From assembly GCA_039090855.1 (NCBI GenBank), contig CM076996.1, forward strand, positions 45,536,469 through 45,600,468: 64,000 nt of DNA, in the 5' to 3' direction. The stretch's first letter is position 1; every line of letters begins with the position of its first letter. Source of the stretch: Macrothele yani. Taxonomy: Eukaryota > Arthropoda > Arachnida > Araneae > Macrothelidae. Position numbers and translations under genes: made by a program. The notes under the pieces are model-generated. The model was not told the DNA's origin and did not search any database. It saw only the letters and a list, made by a program, of their open reading frames with translations. Positions 32,298 through 43,710 of this stretch are shown piece by piece.

Positions 32298-33301
32298 TGA
32301 AGAAGCGTATATGCTCCAGCTTTGTCCGTCCGTCTGTCCGTCCGCACGATAACTCACGTGAAAATGGTTCGATTTCGATGAAATTTTAGTATGTGGTAGG
32401 AGACCACCTGGGAATGAACCCTATTGAAAATGGGCGAAGCAGGGTCAAAGGTTAGTACACAGGAGCGGGGTCCATTCCATTTCTCTTATGCGTCATAACT
32501 TGAGTAAAAATTGTTTGATTTCGATGAAATTTCAGTATGTGGTAGGGAACCACTTCAGGACGATCCCTATTGAAAATGGGTGAAATTGGGTCAAAGGTCA
32601 GGACATAGGAGTTGGATCCATTCCATTGGCTTTATGCGTCATAACTTGCGTAAAAATGGTTCGATTCCGATAAAATTTAAGTATGTGGTAGGAAACCACC
32701 TGAGCACAAGCCCTATTGAAAATGGGCGGAATGGAGTCAAAGGTCAGGACATAAAACCGGGATCCATTCCATTGCCTTTATGCGTCATAACATGCGTAAA
32801 TATGGTTCGATTTCGATGACATTTTAGTATGTGGTAGGGAACCACCTGGGCACAAACCCTATTGAAAATGGGCGGAATAGGGTCAAAGGTCAGGCAGGGC
32901 ATAAGAGCGGGATTTATTCCATTGCCCTTATGGAGTCATAACTTGCGTAAAAATGGTTCGATTCCGATGAAATTCTAATATGTTTTAGGGAATCACATGG
33001 GGACGAACCCTATTGAAAATGGGCGAAATGGAGTCAAAGGTCAGGACACTGGAGTGGAATCCATTCCATTGCCCTTGTGCATCATAACTTGCCTAAAATG
33101 CTTGGATTGCGACAAAACTTTATCGTGTTGTTCCGGAGGTATAGTGAGCCGGTTCTGTTGAATATCAGCGAAATGGGGTCAAAGGTCATTGCACAAAAGC
33201 CAGATTTATTCCACAGCCATTATCCACATAACTTGAGTAATAATTTCTGGTATGTTGGAAAGCGTATCATAATCAATGCATTGCATGATTTTACTAACTT
33301 G

Positions 33302-33446
33302 TTAAAGGACACTAGCTCCAAGGAAGCGAGAGAGCCAGTGCCATAAGGCAAACACACCACTCATGCCTCATCTGAGAATCGGACTAGAGCCTACTCGGAC
33401 AAACGATCAGAAACCAGTGCTTAGACTACTGAACCACCACGGCTTC
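33302..33446 (-). mobile_element. SINE 5' half (split copy)
   Basis: On the minus strand the sequence continues the SINE of 25335-25414 through its body (ACTGGCTCTCTCGCTTCC) to a diverged B box and an A-box region near 33430. Other insertions separate the halves by 7.9 kb. Confidence 0.8.
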
Positions 33447-33449
33447 CAG

Positions 33450-34065
33450 ACATAACGTCACTTGCGCTGTTTTAACTACAGTATATACTATTGCCATCGA
33501 GAGGGAGAAGTCCATTCAGATTGTATGATAAGGAAAACTGGAAAATCTTGTTCATGTTCACATCTATACGATCCATAAAGAAGTTTGCCAGCCACCTTCT
33601 AAAAATTGAAATGTCATGGCAAACATGTATATAAAATTAAGTCCTAATGAGAAAAATTTCGGATCAGGAGAAGCGAAAAATGCATTTAAAATATTCGTTT
33701 GAAGTTCAGATAGACATTTAAATCCCACCTTTCAAAACCAGAGATTCCCTGAAAAATACAAAAATACAGGTTTTCATGAAAACCGGAAATTTGTGGTCTT
33801 CAAAATGCTGCAAAATAGACTGCTGGAGATTGAAATTGATGCATTAATAAAGAATGAGTTAAATGAGCCGAAAATCACCAGCAACGTAGATTATGAGTTA
33901 GATGATATATGATTTAATTTCCAAGGCAGCACATCAGTTTGACAGGTTACAAGGTAGTATCACGTCACAACAGTCAGTACTTGACGTGACCACCATGTTG
34001 TGCAATGCAATCAAACGCACGGCACGGCATTGAGTAATTGAGCCTTTTAGTGGTTTCCTGGGGTA
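33450..34065. other. no recognisable feature
   Basis: AT-rich spacer; no family motif. Confidence 0.35.
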
Positions 34066-34066
34066 T

Positions 34067-34800
34067 CTAGGACCACGCAACATTTACCCAGCCACATAAT
34101 TCAGCGACATTCCGAGAAGACCGAGGAGAGGCTTGCACGCGTCGCCCAATGAGATCCCACACATGCTCGATTGATGATAGGTCAGTGATCTCACTGGCCA
34201 TGGAAGCATATGGACCCCTTGTAACTCGCTCGGAAGATCTTGCGGTGTGCGGCGGTGTGCCATCCTGCTGGAAAACGGCATTCGGTATACCACTCAGGAA
34301 TATTAAACATATGGCTGTAAAATGACATTGACGTTCCAGCTGGGATGTCATCGTAAACATTATGCGTATCAGAGATAGCTAGCTATCGTAACTAAAAATA
34401 TGGCACCCCATTCGAAGATGCCTGGTTGGCGAGTTGTGCGCTTCTCGCGAAGAACCAATGAATCTTTCCTGTAGCCACATCGTCGCCAGACTCGGACTCG
34501 ACAATCATGGGCGCCGAGGAAGAATCGGGACTCATCGTTGAAGGCAACATGATGCAATTCCTGTCTCCACACATCTCTACTATGACACCTCTCCAGCCGA
34601 GCACGATGATGCCTTACGGTCAATGGCAGTCGACAGAATGGCTGCCGGAAGCTCAGTTCTGCTTCCGCCAATCTTCGGTTCACCGTTCGAGTTGTGACGG
34701 GAATATCATTAGAGGCGACTGCAGCCAGCCGAATGCCCTCTTTAATAGATTGTAGCTCTTCAATTGCTTGCTGACGCAGCGACTCACGAAATCATCATAT
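34067..34800 (-). pseudogene. Tc1 transposase relic
   Basis: Minus-strand pieces in different frames read TVNRRLAEAELSFRQPFCRLPLT (second DNA-binding helix), VAFNDESRFFLGAHDCRVRVWRR (first D), VFQQDGTPPHTARS (second D) and LSSIEHVWDLIGRRV (E). The first helix-turn-helix and the terminal repeats are not visible. It is a long-dead partial copy. Confidence 0.8.
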
Positions 34801-34804
34801 AGCT

Positions 34805-34990
34805 GGAGTGGGATATTCTCTCTCATGCGGCCTACTCCTTAGATCTTTCTCCGTCGGACTTCCACTTGTTTCGCTCGATGTAACACTTCTTGGCTAGCCA
34901 GCGGTTAGTCGAAAGTGACCATGTCCTGAAATGCATTGACGATTTCATCGCATTGAAAGGGGCTTCGTTCTCCAGCTACCAGATAGATAG
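34805..34990 (+). pseudogene. mariner transposase C-terminal relic
   Basis: The plus strand reads WDILSHAAYSLDLSPSDFHLFRSM then a stop, and HFLASQRLVES. This is the third-aspartate region (PDLAPSDYHLF in intact mariners) and what follows it. It is too short to identify the subfamily. Confidence 0.7.
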
Positions 34991-35133
34991 TAGAAGGTTA
35001 TAACACTAGGGCACATACTTTGATGACGATTAAATACGATCTTCTTGTAAAGTGGAGGTTTTCGAAAAATCATTATTTACGAAAGTTATGTTTCACTAGT
35101 AAAAACAATTTGTGTTAGGGTGATCTTTATAAC

Positions 35134-37376
35134 GTGGAAAAGAGTGGGTCATGTAGGTCAACATTCTGCGGCTCTCTCAGGGATCTAAGTGACACAACTT
35201 CCGGGCGTGAGCCTTTGGACATGACTTCCGCGCACGAACTTCCCAAACGGAAGCTTCCTACTTATGCGGAAGTGATGGAACATTATCTGTTTGCGCAGCA
35301 AGACCTAAAATCTAAAAGCAATAATATTATGTCGCTGTTAGGAACGTTGCTAGTGTTAAGAAAGCGTGGCAATGTGCGTCTTTACCGACATTGACAGAAG
35401 ATTGCGTTGTAAAGATGATAACAGCATACAACGACAAGATTATTACTGTGAAAATGCAGTGGGGAAAGACATGTGACCAGAGAAACTGAGATTTTTTTTT
35501 TTTTTTGATTGGAGGTTTAACGACCACCGTGAGCTACTCAATGGGCTATAAGCAGTCGCCCGTCCCTAATTTAAGGCCACTGCCTCCAGGGAAGGGAGAG
35601 AGCCAGTGCCGCAAGACAAGTGCAACATCCGTGCATCACTGGGATTCGAACCTGGACACATCTGGGAAGAATGATCAGAAGCCATCGCTTAGACCACTGC
35701 GCCACCGGGGCGGCCTGAGAAATTTGCAGGTCTTGCAAGAAGCACACTGTTCGGCATCTGCAGGTGTAAATTCAAGAGCAGGGAGAACTACAAGTGCTTG
35801 GTGTCCCGAAAAGTGCCTGAAATTGAAAGGCCTACGTAATTAGTGGACAGATAGGATGATGGTAATCGGACGTGCTGATGTTTGCAATACGAAGAGGCTG
35901 CAGAAAGGGAAGGAAAGAATGATACTGGAACTCAGTCAGAGAATGACCCAGTGCACTGGAAGAGTGAATAATATCCGTCATGAAAAAATATCAAGTTCTT
36001 CGCTAATTAACAACTACGACGGAACAACAGACAGTGATTTTGAAACTGGACAGTGCTTGAGAGGTTAGCACTCTTGCAAAGGCTTGCGTCCATACAGAGA
36101 GACAGAGCAGGGATTATGATCGTTGCTGCTACCAAGGAAGACTTGGGCCTGCGGAATAAATTGGATACGTCCGAGGCAGTCAATTGGAATTTAATTAGAA
36201 GTAAAAGAAAGGAAGAGTGATAATCTGATAGAAAAACAGTGTGGAAAGACAGACCCTTACACATTGCTCACATTATATTTTAATGGGCGTGAAGATGGTA
36301 CCCTGAAATATGACAAGAAGTACATTAAGACGAAATAAAGTGAAATAATGGGCATTAGTTAGGTGGAGGAACCCAAATCTAAATATTTCGGACATGTAAC
36401 ACCTGTGGGCTCAACAGCAGAAAATATATTTCCATCCCTTTTACAGTTTTTGCAACGAGAGAAGAGCACCGAAACTTTAGGTTGTGACTGAGTGGGATGG
36501 CACACCTGTAAACATGGGACTGAAGAAAGGCGCCGCGCAGCGCATTAAATAAGATTGTCAGAGACCAAAGAAGTGGTTCTTGGGAATGCAACACGGCAAC
36601 GAACTGCAGCTCCGTCACTTGTCTCAGGACAGTGACAAATCAGCAAGCGGCACAGAAGAGTCCTATCGGAAGATGACTGGCAAATTGTGGAACCCTCGAT
36701 TTGCCAAAATTTAAGAAAATGCAGATTTTTTCGGGCATTGACAAAGAAGGTTTAAGTACTGACCAACAGTACCTGTTTGATATATATATATATACTGTTT
36801 TTCCAGCGATGAAAGTCCTCTCAGCCTAGCACAGAAAACGCCAGGAATTCTCTCTTACTCTAGGTCGGTCACAACAGCAAGCAAAAAATCTTACATCTCT
36901 ACGATCTACAGAGGAACCTTCTAAAGTATTTAAGATTCTGATCTTGTCGTGAAAGTGCAAGCTTTAGGGTAGTTCACGATTAAAACTCTACCTGTCGTTG
37001 TAGATGGGCCTAACAACTTGTAGTAGAATTTCAGAAGGATATGAAAACCATGATTGTTCCTGTCCTCCAGTCTAATGGCATCTTTTGTCACTCAGAAAAT
37101 GTGCTGCTAGCCATGATAGTGGATGACAAGAATGACATGCAGCAGCTATCTGGAGGCATGGGGGATGGACACTTCAGAAGGTATGCATTTGAAGCACTTT
37201 ACCTCAGATTTGATGCTGCTGACTACATTCATCTGATTGAATGGAAAAAGACGCTGTCACCCGCGCACTCCCGGAGGTTCATATTTTTGACATCATGGGG
37301 TGGGAAGTTGCGCATGAAGAGCTTCCACTGTTGTACTCGTGCCATACGCTTGCGATGCAGTGCACCGTCAAGCTAG
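35134..37376 (+). pseudogene. relic of an uncharacterised arthropod repeat-associated protein
   Basis: I recognise a family of uncharacterised proteins, common in repeat-rich arthropod genomes, from successive pieces in changing frames. The first is KLPTYAEVMEHYLFAQQDLK near 35240, then VRNVASVKKAWQCASLPTLTEDCVVKMI. MVIGRADVCNTKRLQKGKER lies at 35856. VVTEWDGTPVNMGLKKGAAQRI and WFLGMQHGNELQLRHLSQD lie near 36490-36620. LAQKTPGILSYSRSVTTAS follows near 36830, and SENVLLAMIVDDKND then DAADYIHLIEWKKTLSP near 37100-37260. The function is unknown. The SINE at 35492-35713 interrupts it. Stops and frameshifts are numerous. The link between pieces is by order and homology I recall, not by a search. 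Confidence 0.6.
35492..35713 (-). mobile_element. tRNA-derived SINE inside the relic gene
   Basis: The minus-strand copy is complete from the head (GCCCCGGTGGCGCAGTGGTC near 35712) to poly-A (T-run from 35492). The B box reads GGTTCGAATCC. A short duplication CTGAGA lies on both sides. Confidence 0.9.
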
Positions 37377-37379
37377 TCA

Positions 37380-38050
37380 CAGAGGCTGCTAAGCATTTCT
37401 CTTAATGTTAGAGAATGTGAAAGTACATTCTCTTAATGTCAGAAATTGCGACTATTTATTCTCTTAATGTTAGAGTCAAGAACTATCACATGCCAAAATT
37501 TTGAAGTCAAAAGGATTACAAATCAGTGAATAAATAAACTTATAGTGCCCACACGGTATATAGGATGGTTGATTTAGTTAGTCATAGGCAAAGTACAGCG
37601 ATCTCCTCCTGTCGATTCCTAGTAAGATAATTATTTTAGTTAAAAGAAAGGTTGAAATACGCTTAGAGCTGCAGAAGATTAAATTTTGTGACCTTTGTGA
37701 CATAGGTTCCCTGTCCTGGTGAGCATATTTTTCAACTCTCTGATTACTTGAATATCTCTTAAATACTCCATGACACAACAAAAATGACGAAACAATCTCC
37801 CAGAAGATCACAGGTTTTCACATTTTTGGCCCGTTAAGTGATCTCAGGCATCTCAAAGCGAAGTACCGGAACTCCTGATATTTGGGCCTTTGGGGAGCCT
37901 GAGGATGTTGAACCTCATTCCCCAGTTTCTTTACATGTAATAAGGATCGCCTAACAACTGTTTTTCACCAGCGAGATACATATTTCGAAAAAACGTGTTT
38001 TTGATCACCCGTATTGTGTATGTAAGTACGATATCTGTTCAATCGTAAAG
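37380..38050. other. no recognisable feature
   Basis: The segment 37393-37475 repeats TTCTCTTAATGTTAGA-like units three times; the rest is featureless. Confidence 0.4.
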
Positions 38051-38054
38051 CGCT

Positions 38055-38239
38055 GGTCCGAAAGGGGTCCGGGTTCGAATCTCGGTGAGGCATGGGTGTT
38101 GTGTTTGCCTTACGGCACTGGCTCTCTCTCTTCCCTGGAATCAGTGACCCTAAATTAGGGACGGGCGACTGCTTATAGCCAATTGAGTTGCTCACGGTGG
38201 TCGTTAAACCTCCAATCAAAAAAAAAAAAAAAAAAAAAA
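38055..38239 (+). mobile_element. SINE, 5'-truncated
   Basis: The copy begins in the tRNA-like head just before the B box (GGGTTCGAATCTC) and runs to a poly-A tail of about 20. An 8-bp duplication AAAGCGCT flanks it (38047-38054, 38237-38244). 5' truncation is typical of LINE-driven copying. Confidence 0.9.
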
Positions 38240-38244
38240 GCGCT

Positions 38245-40985
38245 CGAAACTTATGCATAGATCTAATAAATACGGATTTTCCTTTTAACTGAAATTATTT
38301 AACGGCTTTTGGTAGGGTACTGTATATATGAATATACTGCATTTGATAAGCAGCAAAGCTTAAAGCTGTTATTTACAGAAAGAACTGTAGGAGAAATTGT
38401 TGTTTTCGGTTAAAAGATTTGTAAACAAATAATTTTAACACGGTTGCTGTCTAAATCTCTTCTCAATGGGTGCTATTAAAAAGAAGAAAAAAAGAAAACC
38501 AAATAATAACCATGGTTTTTTCTGGAAAATCTCGTTCAGATATTGCGATCATTCACAATAGAGCTTGTAGGCTCGTCTTATGTTAGGATTTCCCGATTCA
38601 TCTTCATGCTTCCAATCAGATGACATCGTGCAAAACAGAAAACATCTATGATATTTTGCCTCAAAAATTTTGGTCGAGTGGTGTAGGGATTTTTAAACCT
38701 AATCTTCGTCAACCACCTTCCACGGAATAAGTTAAACAAATAGGTAAATATGATAGTACTATTTAGGAATAGGACTGTGCTGCACGAGTCACTTTAGCAA
38801 CTGAATCTTTGCATTTGAACTTCTACTTCTTTACTTGAGGAAAAAAATTGCCCTCGTTTCAGCGAGGGTGATTTATGAACGACAAAGTTTAACCAAAAGG
38901 ATAGTATTGTCAATAGCTGGAACTTTCTGGATGTGTGTCTTTATAAAGATGAATGTAAATTGTCCTCTTTAATTCATTTTTCAAGGGATTGCCAGCAAAC
39001 ATTCCAAATCAACAAGTCGTAGTCCATTTAAACGAAAAACAAATTCTCCAGGTACTCAATGGTCAGGAAACGATGCATTCCAAAAGGTTTCGGATTTTGA
39101 GAAAGTGGCATTTCTGTGTAAAATTGTAAGAAATAAATAGATGAAAGTATTCAATTTTTCTTTATAAGCAAGTTTCTGTTCAACACTTTTCATATTTTTA
39201 ACCATGTGAAAGCACAAACTTGTCGATGACGAATCCGTGTCTCCTCACTCCGGAGTGAGTTGTTCTAATCGACTAAACTACACCGACGGAACGTATCCCT
39301 GCAGATTTGTCGTCTTCACATGTGCTTTACCTCTGTAGTACATCACAACCAGAAAGACGTAGTCTCGCATATAATGAATATGTGACAAGTTCTAATTTTC
39401 CATATTTCACAGTAATCTTCGAGAAACTTCTTAAACAACGGAGATATCGTGTCCAGAGAAACCAGAGAAACGCAATTTAGAGTACCCATAAGTTAAAGTT
39501 GTGTTGGCTACACTGGAAAATTGTTACTAGAATGTACACCCACAATGTAAAGGGGGGGGGCGTGCTGAAAAGTATGTGAAGAACCTGGGAAGAACCTTGG
39601 TCGGATATAAAGGTTCTTCACATATTTTCCAGGTTCTCCTGCATATATTGGATCCCAAAATAATTTCTTCATTATTTTTGTTGCGCCTTACTGAAACATA
39701 AACGCTATGAAAGATTTTGATGAATTCCCCTGACAAAAATAAATCATGCAACTCGAAGATATGAAAGTTTTCATATTTCCATCTACATCATACCACCAAG
39801 GAGACCCAGAGTTAAATCTCCAATAGAGTCTAGTGAGAACCGGTAGGCTCCGAAGATCTCAATAGAACTGCACGCCCAGGGGCTATTTAGAGGAAGGTCA
39901 GGGCCTCCCCCCCCCCCGAAAGTGTTTCATTTTTCTAAGTTTTTGGTGAAAATGCGACTTACATTAGAAAAAAAAAGGCCTTAATTTAATATAAATGCAT
40001 CAACTTAAATTAGAAAAAATGTTTTAATTTTGTTCTTCTATTTTTCATTAACTTTACTTATCTTCTGGTGGACTCAAAAAGTTCCATTTTCCTACGCCCT
40101 ATCTGAAAAAAAAGTTCTATATCCGCCCCTGCGCACGCCCATGGATAAACTAATGTGCCGTAACTGTAGCTATGAAAAGTTCAGCGTTTTTATAATTTGT
40201 TAAGAGTAACAACTCTGTCTACGACGTTGCTTTTAAAACCTCTGGATTTGTATCACGTGACTGACCCTAACGTAGTTTCAGGTCCGACAACTGTAGCGCT
40301 TGCAAAAATCACGACTTGTACCTCTGTATTCGCCTCTGTTTAATATACGGAAATAATGTTTCGAATGGGATCTATTCAACCAGCATTACCGTCTCCGCAG
40401 ACAGGCAGATAGAAGAACGGACGGGCAGGCAAAGCGATAACACAAGGACGTCACTTTTTTCACACTTATGCATATCGAAAGCCGTACTAAAATTATTCTC
40501 TCATTTATTATCTCGCTTTTATACTTTTCTGGAGGAAAATGGGTGTTCCCTTTCTTTGTTGCTAGTGCGGAATAAATTGCAATACACTTTTCTTCGGGAG
40601 GCAAATGATTCGGCATCTTTCTGATTAAAAAAAAAAAAAGGAAGAAAGAAAGAAAGATATGCCTTTCTTTACTCTCAACCCTCAAGTTTCGACGTCACTA
40701 CTGCAAACGCATCACTTCTTTGTCAGGTGAAAGATGTTTCCAACACGCCCGTTATTTAGTCAAGGACGTTTTCTTACGACATAGCAAAGAGTTTGACTCC
40801 AGAATGACATTTCCAAGAAAGGTAGCTGATGTCATTATTTTATGAAAGAAAAAGTAAAATCGGCAACAAAAAAACAAACAAAAAAACCAGCTTGGTTGTT
40901 CCGAAATTCGCACACGACCGTAGCAAAAGAAACAAAAATACGTAAATGAATACAAGCAGTACTCAAGTAAATCACCACGATCAAA
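38245..40985. other. mostly unassigned AT-rich region
   Basis: Apart from a possible solo LTR at 39165-39360, I see only homopolymer patches, such as G runs near 39552 and C runs near 39907. A fragment of the GTCCGTCCGTCTGT leader on the minus strand lies near 40395-40445. Confidence 0.35.
39165..39360 (-). mobile_element. possible diverged solo LTR of the tRNA-carrying TRIM group
   Basis: On the minus strand, GTCGGTGTAGTTTAGTCGATTAGAAC is followed by CACTCCGGAGTGAGG and CACGGATTCGTC. These match the A box, anticodon arm and B box of the TRIM tRNA-like sequence in order. The plus-strand left edge TATAAGCAAGT resembles TATAACGAAGT. The sequence after it loosely tracks the LTR (TTTGTCGTCTTCAC and GTACATCACA). 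The evidence is weak. Confidence 0.35.
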
Positions 40986-41821
40986 ACACTTTTTTTAGCA
41001 CGTCTTTGGTAAAAAAACGACCGTGCTTATGTTATCGGTTTGTCCGTCCGTCTGTACCCACGATATCTCTGCAACTATTCGTCCGATTTGAAAAATTATT
41101 TTTGTATTGGGAAGCTTGAAATATGCGATTAATGATCCTTTGTTTCGTTTTTTTTTTTACGATGTACAATTTCGCCGCTAGGGGCGAGGCGTAAATGCAA
41201 ATGATATCGACTTCAAAAATACGTTTTATTCCACATATTTGCTTCTAAACATCCGATTGAAAAACTTCTTTTATCTTTCGATTCCATTTATGTTGAAGAG
41301 TATTTTAGATATGGTTACATTTTCAAATTACGCATAGATTTTCGGCTACTGGGCGTAAAAATAAATTACATTTCCCCCGATAACTCTTCTTCTAAAACTC
41401 CGATTTGAAGAAAAAAAAAATCTTCAGCGGATACACCTCCTAATGGAAAATCTTTTGCATATAATTTCAAGTTTTTTGGTAAAGAATACTTTGGCCACCA
41501 GGGGGCGTAAGTGTTAATTTTTGCTTCTGATGTATTTACAATAAAATCTGAGCTTCTAAAATATCGATTGAAAAAATTATTTCGTGAACTAATGTCAATC
41601 ACATCGATAAACCTTTTCGGAATATTTTCATCTTAAAATATTCCACAATTTCTCCGCCAGGGGCAGTAGATGTACACTGAAGAGCAATTGAATTAGAGAC
41701 AGCTGGCGTTATGCAAACGTGGCGCTGTGGGCGGCCCTGTAAACGGAAACGACATGACGTATGCAGCGATCCGACAATATAAGGAGTGATGCGACGGGAA
41801 TCAGTAAGAGTCGGGAGCAGT

Positions 41822-42859
41822 ATGGGTAAGACGAAGGATCTAAGCGCATTTGATCGTAGGCAAATTGTCGGGGTACGACGAATGGGTCACCTCATCTCGG
41901 AAGTCGTGAAGGCAATGGAATTTTCACGAGCAACTGTGTCACGGGTGCACCGTGAGTACATCGAATCCGGTAAAACCATCCTTGCAAGGGCCAACTGCCG
42001 TGGACAACATCGTGTGGATGAGCGGGGTAATCGACGGCTAGCTCGCATTGTAACAGTGGATAGACGGGCCACAGTGCAAAAAATCACTCGGCAATTCAAC
42101 GCTGGTGCACAAAAACGTGTAAGCAGCCACACCATCCAGAACCATCTCTTGGCTATGGGGTACAGAAGCCATCGTCCCACAAGGGTACCGCTGCTGACCG
42201 CACATCACAGGGTGCAAAGATTAGCATGGGCGCGGGAACATCGCCACTGGACCCTAGACATGTGGGAAAATGTTGCCTGGACTGATGAGTCGTGATTCAA
42301 GTTGGTACATGCGGATGGCCGCATACGAGTACGGCGCAAACCACATGAAGCGATAGATCCTTCTTGCCAGCAGGGTACTCTTCAAGCTAGTGGGGGTGGC
42401 ATTCTCGTCTGGGGACTGTTTACGTGGACTGAAATGGGATCTCTGGTACATGTGACATCGTCCCTCACAGATCAACGTTACCGGGATATCTTGGACGACC
42501 ATTTGCTCCCGTTTGTGCGTCTTCAACATCCCACTGAGGACCTCATCCTGCAACAAGACCATGTACCGTGTCATTACTCCCGAATTGTATCTGAATGGTT
42601 GGATGAACACTCAACCGACGTGACCTTGCTTCCTTGGCCAGCTGGGTCACCTGACCTCAATCCCATCGAGCACATCTGGGATGCCATCGAGAAAGATGTT
42701 CGAGGCTCTGACCCCCTCCATCAAATCTTCGTGAACTGTGGGAGCTTGATCAGGAGTCGTGGATCCGTATGGCTTCGCAACGCTTTCGGTGTCTTGTCGA
42801 GTCCATGCCGAGACGAATTCCGCCCGTCATTTCGGTGCAGCAACGAACCTTCCTTTTAA
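41822..42859 (+). pseudogene. Tc1 transposase, one nonsense codon and C-terminal frameshift
   Basis: ATG 41822 gives MGKTKDLSAFDRRQIVGVRR. The first helix-turn-helix (FSRATVSRVHREY) and second (SSHTIQNHLLAMGYRS) are intact. VAWTDES ends in TGA at 42293-42295, where the sister copy has arginine (a CGA-to-TGA change). Downstream, in the same frame, are ILQQDHVPCH (second D retained) and [16 protein letters not shown] (E). Near 42705 the frame shifts, and VESMPRRIPPVISVQQR continues in another frame. Confidence 0.9.
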
Positions 42860-42879
42860 CGGAGCAAAGCATGACATCG

Positions 42880-43710
42880 TGCGGTAGCGATGCGTTAGGT
42901 CTGCCGCTGCGTATCTTAACACCATCGCACTTACAGGTAAATATTACGAAAAAAGTTTTTAAAACACATTTAAAATATGAAATTTCTGCACTATTTGCCA
43001 TCAATTTCCATACTCTAAAATCTGTAAGACGTACGTTTTACATGTACTAACATTTTTCCGACGAAATAATTTAACGCTAATCTACACATATACCGACATT
43101 TCGTTTCACTTGACGGTTTCCAGGATCCATTTTCAATACTCTGTCAACAATAACAAATTTGTAATTTTTGAACATTCTGTTCCTAAAACAGTGTTTTTGA
43201 ATTGGCAATTGCTGATCAGCATTCTGTTTTCAGTGTTTTTGAACTCGTGACTGTTGACAGAACATTGCAAATCTTGTTCCTTAATGTAGTTTAAATTTAT
43301 ATCGATAACAGCAATTACTTGTTTTCAAGAGCATGTAGAAATACGGAATTTTAAATTATTACTATGCAATAAAACCATGTCTTGTTTATTATTCATTCAA
43401 ACACGTTACTAAGTTAGTAGTATTTCACTGGAAGGATTTCAAATGCAAGGAACAAGCGTTTACACTAATATGTGAAAAACATAGCTGGAACCTAGGAAAC
43501 GACACTGCGGGACGCAACAATATGAATTGATCTTTTTCACGGAATTCTCCATTATACTATTCTCTAATTCCAGAATGAATGCAAAAATAACCCCAAAACA
43601 AGCCAACCGAACCTAGGCTACGATCTAACAACAGCTAAGAATGTTATCCGTACTACAGTAATTCTTCTTTTTGCCGCTAGAGGGAGAGCGGACCGCTGAG
43701 ATTGCCAGTT
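42880..43710. other. unexplained right part of the Tc1 element
   Basis: AT-rich sequence with no transposase motif and no counterpart in the sister Tc1 copy. Self-similar TTTTTGAA and CTGTTGACA patches lie near 43140-43260. Confidence 0.4.

Larger units (their letters stand above)
25415..33301 (+). mobile_element. satellite-bearing miniature element, copy Y (split by LINE)
   Basis: The left tip CGCTTTGCAACCGTAGG at 25415 and the right tip ending TTACTAACTTG at about 33301 are flanked by TTA on both sides. The LINE at 25446-32297 splits it after 31 bp. The remaining part, 32298-33301, carries six units of about 146 bp with GGGTCAAAGGTCA cores at 32442, 32588, 32734, 32880, 33031 and 33176. 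Each unit also has ATTTTAGTATGTGGTAGG and CCTATTGAAAATGGGCG. It is non-coding. Confidence 0.88.

Noticed and set aside
32298..33301. CRISPR-like array because of regular spacing
   Set aside because: Units are about 146 bp and similar over their whole length, with no short identical repeat and unique spacer pattern, and the genome is eukaryotic.
23301..33301. Helitron identity for the satellite-bearing miniature element
   Set aside because: There is a hairpin near the 3' end, but the tips do not read TC and CTRR, and insertion into the SINE left TTA on both sides instead of an A-T junction without duplication.
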